Positions 27,201-36,416 of a stretch of 64,000 bases of DNA are shown piece by piece. The translations under genes and the position numbers were made by a program. The notes under the pieces are model-generated. The model searched no databases and had not been told where the DNA came from. It worked only from the letters and a program-made list of their open reading frames with translations. Within the stretch, counting starts at the first letter, position 1. Every line of letters starts with the position of its first letter. This DNA is from CBDDCA01 sp965218205 (GTDB taxonomy: Bacteria; Spirochaetota; Spirochaetia; WTKD01; G963693115), in contig OZ244590.1 of the NCBI GenBank assembly GCA_965218205.1, forward strand, positions 1,364,001-1,428,000, read 5' to 3'.

Positions 27201-28259
27201 ATGGAGGAGACGAAAGAAAACAACACAAACACAGTCATACAAAACCTCTTTGATTTTGAAACAACACAAAAAGAATATGCTATTGAAAAAACTATTGATT
27301 GCATTACCATAGGGAGAGCAAATGTTGATCTCTACCCTCCTGTAGACGAACATTTAGACTTTGCTCGAAGCTATGAAGCGTTTGTAGGAGGATCTCCTGC
27401 TAATATTGCTGCAGGCATTTCCTGTCTTGGACTTAGCAGTGCTATTATTACCCGAGTAGCAAACGATCTTCATGGAAAGTTTGTAGTAAACTATTTGAGC
27501 AAGACCTGTAATGTCGATTGTTCTATGGTACAATACGATAATAGCGATGCCAAAACATCCCTCGCTTTTGCCGAACGCTGCCCTGACGCATCAACAATAA
27601 TGTATCGAAATAATTGTGCAGATTTGTATCTTGATTACACCGAAATTAATCCCAGAGATATAGCAAAAAGTCGTAGTATTTGTATATCAGGAACAGCCCT
27701 CACTTCACAGCATTCAAGAAAAGCAGTGCTGTGGATACTCAATATTGCAAAACAATGCAAGATACCCTGCATTATTGATATTGATTATCGCCCCTATGGA
27801 TGGAAATCGTATGCTGAGGCTGCTGGAGTGCTTTCTACTATCGCTAAAATGTGTGACATTGTCATAGGAACAGAAGAAGAATTTACGATAGCAAATGCAC
27901 TAGTCGAGTCAGTAGAAAAAAAAGGCTTTACCGACAAACAGCTAGCACAAGGATTATTTAAGGAAGAATGCAAGATGGCTATTATTAAATATGGTGCAGA
28001 AGGTTCTGTATGCTATGTAAAAGATCATGCTGCTATTGATGGGTTTGTGTTTAATGTAGATCCAATCAAGCCATGGGGTGCAGGAGATGCCTTTGCGAGT
28101 GCCTTTATTTCTTATTTAATACTTGGAGAAGATATTGAAAAAGCCTTAGAAGCTGGAGCAGCTTCAGCAGCAATAAATATTACTGGACTTTCTTGTACGG
28201 AGGCTATGCCAACTCGTCAAGAATTACGTGATTTTATAAAAAAATATAGAAACAAATAA
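27201..28259 (+). CDS. iolC: 5-dehydro-2-deoxygluconokinase
   Basis: Encodes 352 residues of the PfkB sugar-kinase family. It phosphorylates 2-deoxy-5-keto-gluconate in inositol catabolism. PfkB signatures are GGSPANIAAGISCLGL (about residues 57-72) and the C-terminal VDPIKPWGAGDAFASAFISYL with the catalytic aspartate in GAGDA. The first 30 residues (to the conserved DCITIGRANVDLYPP) are an extra segment. GAGGAG lies after rather than before the only ATG, so initiation may depend on coupling to iolD, which stops 4 bp upstream. No DUF2090 domain is fused, unlike some IolC proteins. Confidence 0.92.
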   Translation: MEETKENNTNTVIQNLFDFETTQKEYAIEKTIDCITIGRANVDLYPPVDEHLDFARSYEAFVGGSPANIAAGISCLGLSSAIITRVANDLHGKFVVNYLSKTCNVDCSMVQYDNSDAKTSLAFAERCPDASTIMYRNNCADLYLDYTEINPRDIAKSRSICISGTALTSQHSRKAVLWILNIAKQCKIPCIIDIDYRPYGWKSYAEAAGVLSTIAKMCDIVIGTEEEFTIANALVESVEKKGFTDKQLAQGLFKEECKMAIIKYGAEGSVCYVKDHAAIDGFVFNVDPIKPWGAGDAFASAFISYLILGEDIEKALEAGAASAAINITGLSCTEAMPTRQELRDFIKKYRNK

Positions 28260-28322
28260 TGCATATGAGAAACACAGGTATTTTTTCAATTATGCTTATA
28301 TATAAAAAGGAGTATTTATACT

Positions 28323-29168
28323 ATGCCAGCACATATCCCCTATTATAACAACAATAACAATGCTATTATTGATGATACAAATCATATGGTAGACCGTAGC
28401 TATCTTAATAGAGTACTGCTACAAAAAGGAGACAGCTATGTCCATGCACTAGACGGCTATGAAAGCTGCTGTACTGTTGTAGCAGGTACTTGTACCATAC
28501 AAACAGCTACCAATACATACACATCCGTAGGAGAAAGAACAGCACTGTTTGAAGGCAAACCTGATTCTGTATACATACCTTTAGGCGACAGTGCTACCAT
28601 AACAGCAGATAGCAATACAGTCGAGTTGTTTATTGCTGCAGGAAAAGCAACAAAGCAATACACTAGCTTTCGTGTTTCTCCCCAAGAAGTAGACACAGTG
28701 CAATATGGCAGTGATGACACAAAAACGCATAGAAAAATCTATCACATACTTGGACAAAAACAAGAAGGCATGGTAGATAAGCTATTGCTCAGTGAACTAT
28801 TTACCGTAGGAGCAGGAGGCTGGTCGGGGTTTCCTCCGCATAAACATCATGTCGATAAAGAAGGAATAGAAAGCGACCATGAAGAAATATACTTATTTAA
28901 GTTTAATCCGTCACATGGCTTTGGAGCACAGTTTGCCTATGTAAACGATGATGATTTTGGACCAGTGTATCATATCAAAGATAACTCAGTTATCATACTT
29001 GATAAAGGCTATCATCCTGTTGTTGTAGCACCTGGCTATGAGATGTATTATTTTACCATTCTTGTAGGAAAAACACAGCGTCCACTGCTACAATATTTTC
29101 AACCACAACATAGCTACCAGCTGGAAACTATTCCTGGCATAAAAGACATGATACGCAAATTCAAATAA
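28323..29168 (+). CDS. iolB: 5-deoxy-glucuronate isomerase
   Basis: Encodes 281 residues with the double cupin of IolB/KduI. It isomerises 5-deoxy-glucuronate to 2-deoxy-5-keto-gluconate, between IolD and IolC. The metal site is visible in PPHKHHVDKEGIESDHEEIYLFKF (the stretch around residues 175-198, with histidines and glutamate), and a further conserved histidine in DKGYHPVVVAPGYEMYYF. AAGGAG lies 9 bp before the ATG. The 63-bp gap after iolC is the largest inside the cluster. Confidence 0.92.
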   Translation: MPAHIPYYNNNNNAIIDDTNHMVDRSYLNRVLLQKGDSYVHALDGYESCCTVVAGTCTIQTATNTYTSVGERTALFEGKPDSVYIPLGDSATITADSNTVELFIAAGKATKQYTSFRVSPQEVDTVQYGSDDTKTHRKIYHILGQKQEGMVDKLLLSELFTVGAGGWSGFPPHKHHVDKEGIESDHEEIYLFKFNPSHGFGAQFAYVNDDDFGPVYHIKDNSVIILDKGYHPVVVAPGYEMYYFTILVGKTQRPLLQYFQPQHSYQLETIPGIKDMIRKFK

Positions 29169-29191
29169 TTACCATTCTATAGAAAACTGTT

Positions 29192-30043
29192 ATGCTAGTA
29201 AATTTACAAACCATATTGCCTGACGCACAGAAAAATAACTATGCTATAGCAGGCTTTAATATTTTCAGTCTTGCATGGGCAGAAGCAGTTATACAAGCAG
29301 CAAGTGATGTTTCTTGCCCTACTATTATTATGTGTAACAAAGCAATGATGGACTCGTTTCCTCCCTCTGTTATTGGTATAGCACTCTCTCGCTTAGCAGA
29401 AAAAGCAACAGTTCCTGTATGTGTGCATTTAGATCATTGCTCCGATATTATGCGTATTCAAGAAGCTATAGAAAACGGCTTTAGCTCAGTCATGTACGAT
29501 GGCTCGTCTCTGCCGTTTGAACAAAATCTAAAAAACACTCAGTCAGTAGTGCAGTTTGCTCATAGTAAAGGAGTATCAGTAGAAGCAGAACTAGGAACAG
29601 TAGCGTATAGCGATATGCCACACTCAACAGGCTCACTCAGCAAGCCTCAAGAAGTAGAACAGTTTACTCATGCCTGTGCAGTAGATGCTCTTGCTATCTC
29701 TATAGGAAATATACATCGTCTTACCGAAAAAACTGCTACTATTGATTTCAGTTTACTAAAAGCTATAGAACAAAAGACACAGAAGCCCTTAGTGATTCAC
29801 GGAACAAGTGGCATTACCGAACAAGATATAAAAACACTGTTATCAAGTTCCGTTTCAAAATTTAATATAGGAACAGCACTTCGCATGGCATTTGCAAAGT
29901 CTTTACGTACTACATTACAAGAACATCCTGCTTTATTCGATTGGTTGCAAATTGAAAAACAATGTATACAGTCAGTGTATGAAGCAGCGTATTATCATCT
30001 TGTATTACTCTCTCATACAGAACATAACGGAGAAAAAACATGA
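29192..30043 (+). CDS. iolJ: Class II aldolase, 6-phospho-5-dehydro-2-deoxy-gluconate aldolase
   Basis: Encodes 283 residues of the zinc-dependent class II fructose-bisphosphate aldolase family. Zinc ligands and active-site features are VCVHLDHCSD (about 78-87), SVMYDGSSLPFEQN, EAELGTVAYSD, HGTSGITEQD and KFNIGTALRMAF. In the inositol pathway the product would be dihydroxyacetone phosphate and malonate semialdehyde. Fructose-bisphosphate or tagatose-bisphosphate aldolase is possible from sequence alone; its place directly after iolDCB argues for IolJ. It ends overlapping the next gene by ATGA. Confidence 0.82.
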   Translation: MLVNLQTILPDAQKNNYAIAGFNIFSLAWAEAVIQAASDVSCPTIIMCNKAMMDSFPPSVIGIALSRLAEKATVPVCVHLDHCSDIMRIQEAIENGFSSVMYDGSSLPFEQNLKNTQSVVQFAHSKGVSVEAELGTVAYSDMPHSTGSLSKPQEVEQFTHACAVDALAISIGNIHRLTEKTATIDFSLLKAIEQKTQKPLVIHGTSGITEQDIKTLLSSSVSKFNIGTALRMAFAKSLRTTLQEHPALFDWLQIEKQCIQSVYEAAYYHLVLLSHTEHNGEKT

Positions 30044-30870
30044 AATATGCATTACATGGAATGCTCACAAAACACTCAAACTTGCTTTCAGATATAGAGT
30101 TAGCGGCTACAGAGACATACGATGCTATAGAAATACATACCGATAAGCTATGGCGTTACTTAGAGGCAGGATATACTGCACATAGCTTAAAAACAGCACT
30201 CGATGCAAAAAACATGAAAGTTTCAGCCATAGACATTATAGGGAATGTAGAATGTCCACGAAAAAACAATTTTGCTAGCATATTGACACAGGCTCAAACA
30301 CTTATTGATCTTGCAAGCACTGTTGGATGTAACACTATACAGCTCAATGCGTTTAGTGAACTTGATGGACTGGATATTACAAGCATCATAAAGCTCACTG
30401 CAAAAAATATCCGCAAAATAGCGTTGTTAGGACAGAAAAAAAATATTTCTTTTCAATATGAAGGGGCTGCATGGACTCCTATACATAGCTTGAGAGATTG
30501 CCTGCACCTTGTAGAAGAAGTTGCATGTGATAATTTTGGCTTAGTTATAGACTATTGGCATTTTTGGGCTTCTGGAAAAACAAATATAGACGATATTGCG
30601 AGGCTTGATAAAAAACTTATATACAATGTGCATTGTTGTGGAGGAAATAAGCCTGCCAATACTACACTATGGCCTGATGAAAGTACTTTACGCGATTGCT
30701 TTCCTTTAGAGGGGGCTTTGCCAGCACAGGAGTGGACTGACGCAATAAAAGCAACAGGCTACACTGGGTATGTCTCAGGTGAGTTGCTAGGAGCTACATG
30801 TTGGGAGCATAGCCATTCTTATAATGCACATACAATGCTCAATATATTAAAAACACTGTTTAAGGACTAA
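30040..30870 (+). CDS. Sugar phosphate isomerase/epimerase-like TIM barrel (IolE/IolH-type)
   Basis: Encodes 276 residues of the AP-endonuclease-2/xylose-isomerase-like barrel family. Metal-binding positions look to be E in SFQYEGAAW (about 141-149), D and H in FGLVIDYWHFW (about 166-176), H in IYNVHCCGG (about 195) and E in YVSGELLG. It overlaps iolJ by 4 bp (ATGA), so it is part of the inositol operon. Candidate jobs are 2-keto-myo-inositol dehydratase (IolE), the poorly defined IolH, or an inosose isomerase (IolI). Sequence alone does not decide. Confidence 0.72.
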   Translation: MKYALHGMLTKHSNLLSDIELAATETYDAIEIHTDKLWRYLEAGYTAHSLKTALDAKNMKVSAIDIIGNVECPRKNNFASILTQAQTLIDLASTVGCNTIQLNAFSELDGLDITSIIKLTAKNIRKIALLGQKKNISFQYEGAAWTPIHSLRDCLHLVEEVACDNFGLVIDYWHFWASGKTNIDDIARLDKKLIYNVHCCGGNKPANTTLWPDESTLRDCFPLEGALPAQEWTDAIKATGYTGYVSGELLGATCWEHSHSYNAHTMLNILKTLFKD

Positions 30871-30947
30871 TGCTCTCCTATATATAGTATAGCACATACT
30901 CCCATCTTTTGTGCTAGTCCTAAGGCTCTCTATTACCACTGCCTTTA

Positions 30948-31730
30948 CTACACTGTATAGAAAAAAAGCCCCCATGCAATACTGCTGACAATACACAGAA
31001 CACTCAGCCCTATCATGCTTTTTTTTATATCATAGCTAGCACGATGCATGCCACGAGAAACAGCAGCAGTGGTATTTGCTTGCTTCTGTGTCTGTTGCTC
31101 CTGATACTTGTCTAACACATTACAGAGAAACATGTCTACTTTTACAAACAGAGAGACTGACGGAGAGTGCTGTTGTGCCTGTATCAGCTCTGTGTTTTTT
31201 TGATCATCAGATGCAGACGATTGCGGTACTATTTTATCTTTACTTTCAAACAGCAGAGCAAACAAACGTAAACTCACAGAAAGCACTTTTCCTCCATAGC
31301 CTGGCAATGATAGATGAGGACTTATAGCCCATAAAGAGAGAAACACATAGGCACTCAATGTGATACCTCGAAACACTCCTTCTTCCAATGCTCCCTGAGT
31401 AATACGTAATGGCCCTATAGTATAGAGGAGCTTACCGCTTGGCAGCAATAGAGAGAAAAACACAATAGAAGCTATAAAAAATACATAGTAGGAAATTCGT
31501 ACGCGTTTCTGTGATGATGCAAGTATATAAAATATGCCTACTAATATCAATCTCCCATACAACGAAGGCTGTAAGAGAAATGCAAAAAAATTTACAGCTC
31601 CCATAGAGAGCAATACAACAGGATGCACTGCAGAGAGAACAGAAGAGAGAAAGGAGGCAATAGCTCCCCTCCTCTTGTGTACTCTTTTTTTTGAAGCATT
31701 TTTATTACGATGCTTGTTAATAAAGAACAT
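30948..31730 (-). CDS. CbiQ/EcfT-like multi-pass membrane protein
   Basis: About 260 residues from the ATG at 31730, chosen because AAGGA lies 7 bp upstream and it falls just after the stop of the Gx-transporter gene; the longer reading from 31826 would overlap that gene by 83 bp. A basic N-terminus (KHRNKNASKKRVHKRR) is followed by about five hydrophobic helices and a basic C-terminal region before a last helix. The segment ITQGALEEGVFRGITLSAYVFLSLW recalls the EcfT/CbiQ transporter scaffold. That assignment is tentative. Pairing with a Gx transporter suggests a shared transport or quinone-related role. Confidence 0.5.
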   Translation of the reverse strand: MFFINKHRNKNASKKRVHKRRGAIASFLSSVLSAVHPVVLLSMGAVNFFAFLLQPSLYGRLILVGIFYILASSQKRVRISYYVFFIASIVFFSLLLPSGKLLYTIGPLRITQGALEEGVFRGITLSAYVFLSLWAISPHLSLPGYGGKVLSVSLRLFALLFESKDKIVPQSSASDDQKNTELIQAQQHSPSVSLFVKVDMFLCNVLDKYQEQQTQKQANTTAAVSRGMHRASYDIKKSMIGLSVLCIVSSIAWGLFFYTV

Positions 31731-31743
31731 GCAGTATTCCTTA

Positions 31744-32322
31744 TCATGTTCCTTTTGCAAGTGAATGAGCATACTGCTGATACAACAAGAGCAAAAACTG
31801 AGAATTACGATAATAATATTCTGCAATCAAGCCTACCACTGTCCCTGAGATACAGCCCAACAATAACAAGTACGGAGCAATAATAATAGAACTTGCACCA
31901 AATATAAACAATACAGAAAAGATAATTTGTACTGTATTACTGGTAGCTGCACCAATAATACTAATGCCTAACAACCCTACCCTCTGTTTCAGCAATGTAA
32001 TAACTATCCACTGCATACATACAGCACTGATAGCTCCACTCAAGGAAAATAAAAACACATAGGAAGCAATAGTACCGTGCAGTATTCCAGTGGCAAATAC
32101 TCGTAGTATAAGCACAAAAAATATATCAGAAACTCTAAAATTACGTAAAATAAGCAAAATAACGATATTTGACAAACCAAAACGAAAAAAAGGCACTGGT
32201 CGAGGAAATAAATATTCTATAGAAGACAAAAAGAGACTACACGCAATACAGAATGCCAGTATTTCCTGTTTTGTAAGGGAAGAAATACTATTCTTATAGG
32301 GAGTGTGTGGAAAATGCGACAT
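31744..32322 (-). CDS. Gx transporter family protein (Hpre_diP_synt_I-like)
   Basis: Encodes 192 residues, five to six hydrophobic helices. The stretch LFPRPVPFFRFGLSNIVILL (about residues 38-57) followed by LRVFATGILHGTIASYVFLFSLSGAIS is the hallmark of the family annotated as heptaprenyl diphosphate synthase component I or Gx transporter, which resembles ECF substrate-binding S components. The substrate is unknown. It is the first gene of a two-gene minus-strand unit with the CbiQ-like gene 13 bp downstream. Confidence 0.75.
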   Translation of the reverse strand: MSHFPHTPYKNSISSLTKQEILAFCIACSLFLSSIEYLFPRPVPFFRFGLSNIVILLILRNFRVSDIFFVLILRVFATGILHGTIASYVFLFSLSGAISAVCMQWIVITLLKQRVGLLGISIIGAATSNTVQIIFSVLFIFGASSIIIAPYLLLLGCISGTVVGLIAEYYYRNSQFLLLLYQQYAHSLAKGT

Positions 32323-32445
32323 ATCTATAGTATACTTTAATTTTTTATCTTTACTGCTTGGACTCGTGGCTCATCTTTCCACAACATACAAATCTTTCAC
32401 ACAATGAATATTACATAATGGCTATATTGCTATACTATATATTAG

Positions 32446-33720
32446 ATGAGCAAACAAGACAAAAATCAGCACCTACCCCCCCCACAAATACGCTTCAAGC
32501 AGGACGATGGCTCTGATTTTCCTGACTGGCAAGAGAGGAGGTTGGGGGAGATTGGAGAAACATTTAGTGGTTTATCTGGTAAGACAAAAGATGATTTTGG
32601 TAAAGGAAAACCCTTTATTCAATATATGCAAATATTCAGTTCGGCTATAATAAACACTTCAAATTTTGGGCTTGTTAGAATACGAAATGGCGAAAAGCAG
32701 ACTAAAGTTCGCTTAGGAGATATTTTTTTTACAACCTCTTCTGAGACAGCAGAGGAAATAGGATACTCTTCTGTTTTAATTGAAAATGTAGAGGAAGTGT
32801 ACTTAAATAGCTTTTGTTTTGGGTATCGTCCTTATTCTTTGAGTCAGTTATATCCAAATTTTTCAGCATATCTTTTTAGAAGTGAACTATTTAGAAAAAA
32901 GATTATAAAATTAGCTCAAGGAAGTACTCGCTATAATATGTCAAAAGTTCAACTAATGAACATTCATGTTAGTTTACCAGTTCTTGAAGAGCAACAAAAG
33001 ATAGGCTCTTTCTTACAGAGTGTAGATACAAAAATACAGCTCCTCGAAAGAAAAGTGACACTATTGCAGTCATACAAAAAAGGCGTCATGCAAAAACTTT
33101 TTTCACAGGAGCTACGCTTTAAGGACGAGCAAGGAAACGAGTACCCCGATTGGCAAGAGAGACGATTGGGAGAATTATGTAAAATAGCTAAAAGTGGAGG
33201 GACACCGAAATCCACAAATAGTGAATATTATGATGGAAATATACCTTTCTTAGCAATAAGTGATATGACCTCACAAGGAAAATATTTAACATATACCAGT
33301 AAGAATATATCTCAAAAAGGTATGGATAATTCTGCATCTTGGTTAGTTCCAGTGAATACCATTATTTATTCTATGTATGCATCAGTTGGTTTTATATCAA
33401 TCAATAAAATACCAATAGCAACTTCTCAAGCAGTGATAAATCTTATATTAAGAGATACTATTGATATAGAATATATGTATTATTACTTATTAAATTTACG
33501 TTATAGACAATATATTCGTAAACTCACTCAAACAGGTACACAGAGTAATCTTGATGCTCAAATAGTGAAGTCTTTGAAAATATTACTCCCCACCCTCCCC
33601 GAACAACAAAAAATAGCCTCTTTTCTACAGAGCCTTGACACAAAAATATCGCTCACACAGAAACAAGTAGCACTTACAAAGCAGTATAAGAAAGGCTTAC
33701 TACAAAGGATGTTTGTATAA
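32446..33720 (+). CDS. hsdS: Type I restriction-modification specificity subunit
   Basis: Encodes 424 residues with the two-TRD HsdS layout. The conserved region PDWQERRLGEI precedes TRD1 and recurs as PDWQERRLGEL before TRD2 (about residue 230). Each TRD ends in the coiled-coil repeat EEQQKIGSFLQSVDTKI / PEQQKIASFLQSLDTKI and YKKGVMQKLF / YKKGLLQRMF. The subunit would recognise a bipartite DNA site, but hsdM and hsdR are absent from the window, so it may serve a system elsewhere. There is no ribosome site; a TATACT box ends 9 bp before the ATG. The OLD-family gene follows after 46 bp. Confidence 0.93.
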   Translation: MSKQDKNQHLPPPQIRFKQDDGSDFPDWQERRLGEIGETFSGLSGKTKDDFGKGKPFIQYMQIFSSAIINTSNFGLVRIRNGEKQTKVRLGDIFFTTSSETAEEIGYSSVLIENVEEVYLNSFCFGYRPYSLSQLYPNFSAYLFRSELFRKKIIKLAQGSTRYNMSKVQLMNIHVSLPVLEEQQKIGSFLQSVDTKIQLLERKVTLLQSYKKGVMQKLFSQELRFKDEQGNEYPDWQERRLGELCKIAKSGGTPKSTNSEYYDGNIPFLAISDMTSQGKYLTYTSKNISQKGMDNSASWLVPVNTIIYSMYASVGFISINKIPIATSQAVINLILRDTIDIEYMYYYLLNLRYRQYIRKLTQTGTQSNLDAQIVKSLKILLPTLPEQQKIASFLQSLDTKISLTQKQVALTKQYKKGLLQRMFV

Positions 33721-33766
33721 AAATTGCAATAATAAATAAAATCAATTATTATACTATAGTAATAGT

Positions 33767-35656
33767 ATGGAAGAACATGAAAAAAATAAAGATAATCAAA
33801 TACCATTTGTAACACTGGATAAAGTAATTATTCAAGGCTTTCGTTCTATAGAACATATAGAACTTGCTATTCCTAAAGGCGAACCAGTAATACTCACAGG
33901 CAAAAATGAATGCGGTAAATCCAATATCCTAAAAGCAATAGAGCTATTAAGTACTCAAGAATTTGCCATTGATGATGAAAAACAAGGTGATGAAGAAATA
34001 GATAATTGTGTAAAATTTGTATGTAATGTTGACTGGAAGCATATATTTTTCGAAAATATTATATATAAAAACATAGATTTTGATAGTTTAGAATTCGAAC
34101 AAGAAAAATTAGTATTGATGAAAAAAGAAATTTTATCAGACATAATTACGATACTAGAAAATACAAAGACACAATGTACAGTAACTATAGCACCTGAAAA
34201 CTCATTACACATTGATAATAATATACCTCAATTTGAGATTAACAAAGAATTACCTGACTATGAGCTGTATACAAATTATGGCAGTACTACTATTAGCAGA
34301 ATAACGCTCGGATCTGTTAGTTATCCTTCTGATTATACTAGAACACATGTTCAGTATGTAGCACAAGAGATAGCAAAAAAAATACTACCAAACTACTTAG
34401 AAGAATTCTTACCTAATATCATTCTATGGGATTATAACAAAATTAATACATCCCATAAAATAAACATAGAACAATTTATACAAGATCCATATAGCCATTC
34501 TCTCCTACAAAGCTTATTTTTGATAACTGGTACTCCAAAAGATAAAATACCCGAAAAAATACAAAAATGGTTAAAAGTAAAACATAAAAATCAAAAATTT
34601 ATGACAGAATTAGACAAAATCAATAAAAAATTAACTGAAATTATTAAACAACGATGGAAAGAATACGGATTAGTTAAAATTCATTTAGATACAAAAGATT
34701 TTCTTACTCTCTATATATCTATTAAAGAAGAGAGCTATTTTAACTTTGATGAACGCAGTGAAGGATTTAAGCGATTTATGATATTATTGCTCACAGCTAT
34801 AGCCCCCATAGAACAAGAAAATACCAACAGACAAACTGTGCTTCTTATTGATGAGCCAGAAACCAGCCTGCATCCCAGTGCAGCAAAAGATTTACACAAT
34901 ACGCTAAAAGAGCTTGCCAAGAAAACTCCTATCATATATGCCACTCATTCTATATCAATGTTAGACACTATCACTATTAGCAATAATATACTAGTGACAA
35001 AAGAAAACGAAAACACAAGTATAAAAAAAGCAGAAGAAGGAGATATATATCCAGCAATGCATATATATGAAAGTATAGGGTATTCATTACTTGATGATGT
35101 ATTAAAATCACAATATATCTTCTTTGAAGGCTTTTATGATAAAATACTATTTGATACAGTAATGCAAGATGATTACTCATACTGGAAAAATATAGGAATA
35201 CGCTTTATGAGAGGAGTAGATAACATTAAATACTTTGTTCCTTTCTTTGATTCCTTTGATTCAATAAAATATATCATTGTATCAGATTCAGATAAAAAAG
35301 CAAGGAGTGTAAAAACACTATTTGAACAAAGCCATAAAGACAGTAAAAATAAATGGTATACTTATACAGATTTAGAATTAGGTACAGACAAAAAAACAGG
35401 AGAAGACTTTCTAAAAGATACATACATACAAGAACAACTACAAATAACAGATGAGCTTCTACAATATAACAAAATAGAAACAATATATAAACAACTAGAA
35501 AATATAAAAAGTAAATTCCCAAATATAGAAACAATAAAAGATTGTAAATCTCAACTATGGAACAATGTCACAAAAGACGATATTCTTATAGATGAAGTAC
35601 AAAAAGTACTAGACAAAATCAAAGAAAAACTAGAAGCACAGATACTAACAGTATGA
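33767..35656 (+). CDS. OLD-family ATPase with TOPRIM nuclease domain
   Basis: Encodes 629 residues. The N-terminal ABC-type ATPase has VIIQGFRSIEHIEL, Walker A in LTGKNECGKSN (about residues 42-52), the signature-like DERSEGFKRF (about 328-337), Walker B in VLLIDEPETSLHP (about 359-371) and YATHS (about 391-395). The C-terminal TOPRIM part shows FFEGFYDKILFD (about 450-461) and IIVSDSDKKAR (about 504-514). OLD proteins such as P2 Old and GajA cut DNA in phage defence. No UvrD-like GajB gene follows, so this is not a Gabija pair. It lacks a ribosome site and overlaps maf by ATGA. Confidence 0.85.
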   Translation: MEEHEKNKDNQIPFVTLDKVIIQGFRSIEHIELAIPKGEPVILTGKNECGKSNILKAIELLSTQEFAIDDEKQGDEEIDNCVKFVCNVDWKHIFFENIIYKNIDFDSLEFEQEKLVLMKKEILSDIITILENTKTQCTVTIAPENSLHIDNNIPQFEINKELPDYELYTNYGSTTISRITLGSVSYPSDYTRTHVQYVAQEIAKKILPNYLEEFLPNIILWDYNKINTSHKINIEQFIQDPYSHSLLQSLFLITGTPKDKIPEKIQKWLKVKHKNQKFMTELDKINKKLTEIIKQRWKEYGLVKIHLDTKDFLTLYISIKEESYFNFDERSEGFKRFMILLLTAIAPIEQENTNRQTVLLIDEPETSLHPSAAKDLHNTLKELAKKTPIIYATHSISMLDTITISNNILVTKENENTSIKKAEEGDIYPAMHIYESIGYSLLDDVLKSQYIFFEGFYDKILFDTVMQDDYSYWKNIGIRFMRGVDNIKYFVPFFDSFDSIKYIIVSDSDKKARSVKTLFEQSHKDSKNKWYTYTDLELGTDKKTGEDFLKDTYIQEQLQITDELLQYNKIETIYKQLENIKSKFPNIETIKDCKSQLWNNVTKDDILIDEVQKVLDKIKEKLEAQILTV

Positions 35657-36282
35657 CTTCCGTATTTCCCCCTATTATTCTTGCCTCTAGTTCCCCTCGC
35701 AGAAAAGATATTCTCTCGCAAATGCGTATTCAGTATACATGCATATCCCCTGACATACACGAGCATAGTGTACACAAAGACCCCGTAGCTTTTTGCAGCG
35801 ACATAGCAGCACAAAAAGCCTCTGCAGTACAACAGTACATACAAAACAACACCGTAAAGAATGCACAGCAACTACAAAAGTATCGCTACATACTCTCTGC
35901 CGATACCATAGTGTATTGCAATACATCGCTCTTACAGAAACCAGCAACAGTACAAAAAGCAAAAGCAATGCTCGGTATGCTGTCAGGCACACAGCATACT
36001 GTATACAGTGCCCTATGTCTTCTTGACATGCACAATCACTCACAGGCAGTACACTGTGCCTCTGCAAAAGTACAGTTTGCCCCCATCACTCCCCAAGAAC
36101 AAGACGCGTACCTTGCAAGCAACGAATGGCAAGGGGTAGCAGGAGGCTATCGTATACAAGGACTAGGAGCATGCTTTATCACCTCCATTGAAGGAGAATT
36201 TTCTACCGTACAGGGCTTGCCTATTCGATTACTTTATGATATACTTATATCTGTAGTTGCTAAGGATAATATTACACTGTAG
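35653..36282 (+). CDS. maf: Maf-family nucleoside triphosphate pyrophosphatase
   Basis: Encodes 209 residues. It hydrolyses dTTP, UTP or modified nucleotides to monophosphates. The substrate-binding start ILASSSPRRKDILSQM (about residues 9-24) and the catalytic segment ILSADTIVYCNTSLLQKP (about 79-96) are plain, as is LSGTQHTVYSALCLL. The C-terminal YRIQGLGACFITSIEGEFSTVQGLPI fits the family. Its start overlaps the OLD stop (ATGA), so it probably depends on that transcript. The rpsB operon begins 135 bp downstream. Confidence 0.93.
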   Translation: MTSVFPPIILASSSPRRKDILSQMRIQYTCISPDIHEHSVHKDPVAFCSDIAAQKASAVQQYIQNNTVKNAQQLQKYRYILSADTIVYCNTSLLQKPATVQKAKAMLGMLSGTQHTVYSALCLLDMHNHSQAVHCASAKVQFAPITPQEQDAYLASNEWQGVAGGYRIQGLGACFITSIEGEFSTVQGLPIRLLYDILISVVAKDNITL

Positions 36283-36416
36283 AATGTATAGCATAGAATT
36301 TACATGTAGCATTATCCCTACTACATATTTTCCGATTATTATACAAGAGTATCGCTACTAAAGTATAATGACTGAGTACAAAGAGAAGGAATACTATTTA
36401 ATAGAATGGAGGAACT

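Noticed and set aside
31730..31826. Longer CbiQ-like protein starting at 31826
   Set aside because: It would overlap the Gx-transporter gene by 83 bp, while the ATG at 31730 has AAGGA at good spacing just after that gene's stop.
33767..35656. Gabija system
   Set aside because: The OLD-type gene would fit GajA, but no UvrD-like GajB follows; the next gene is maf.
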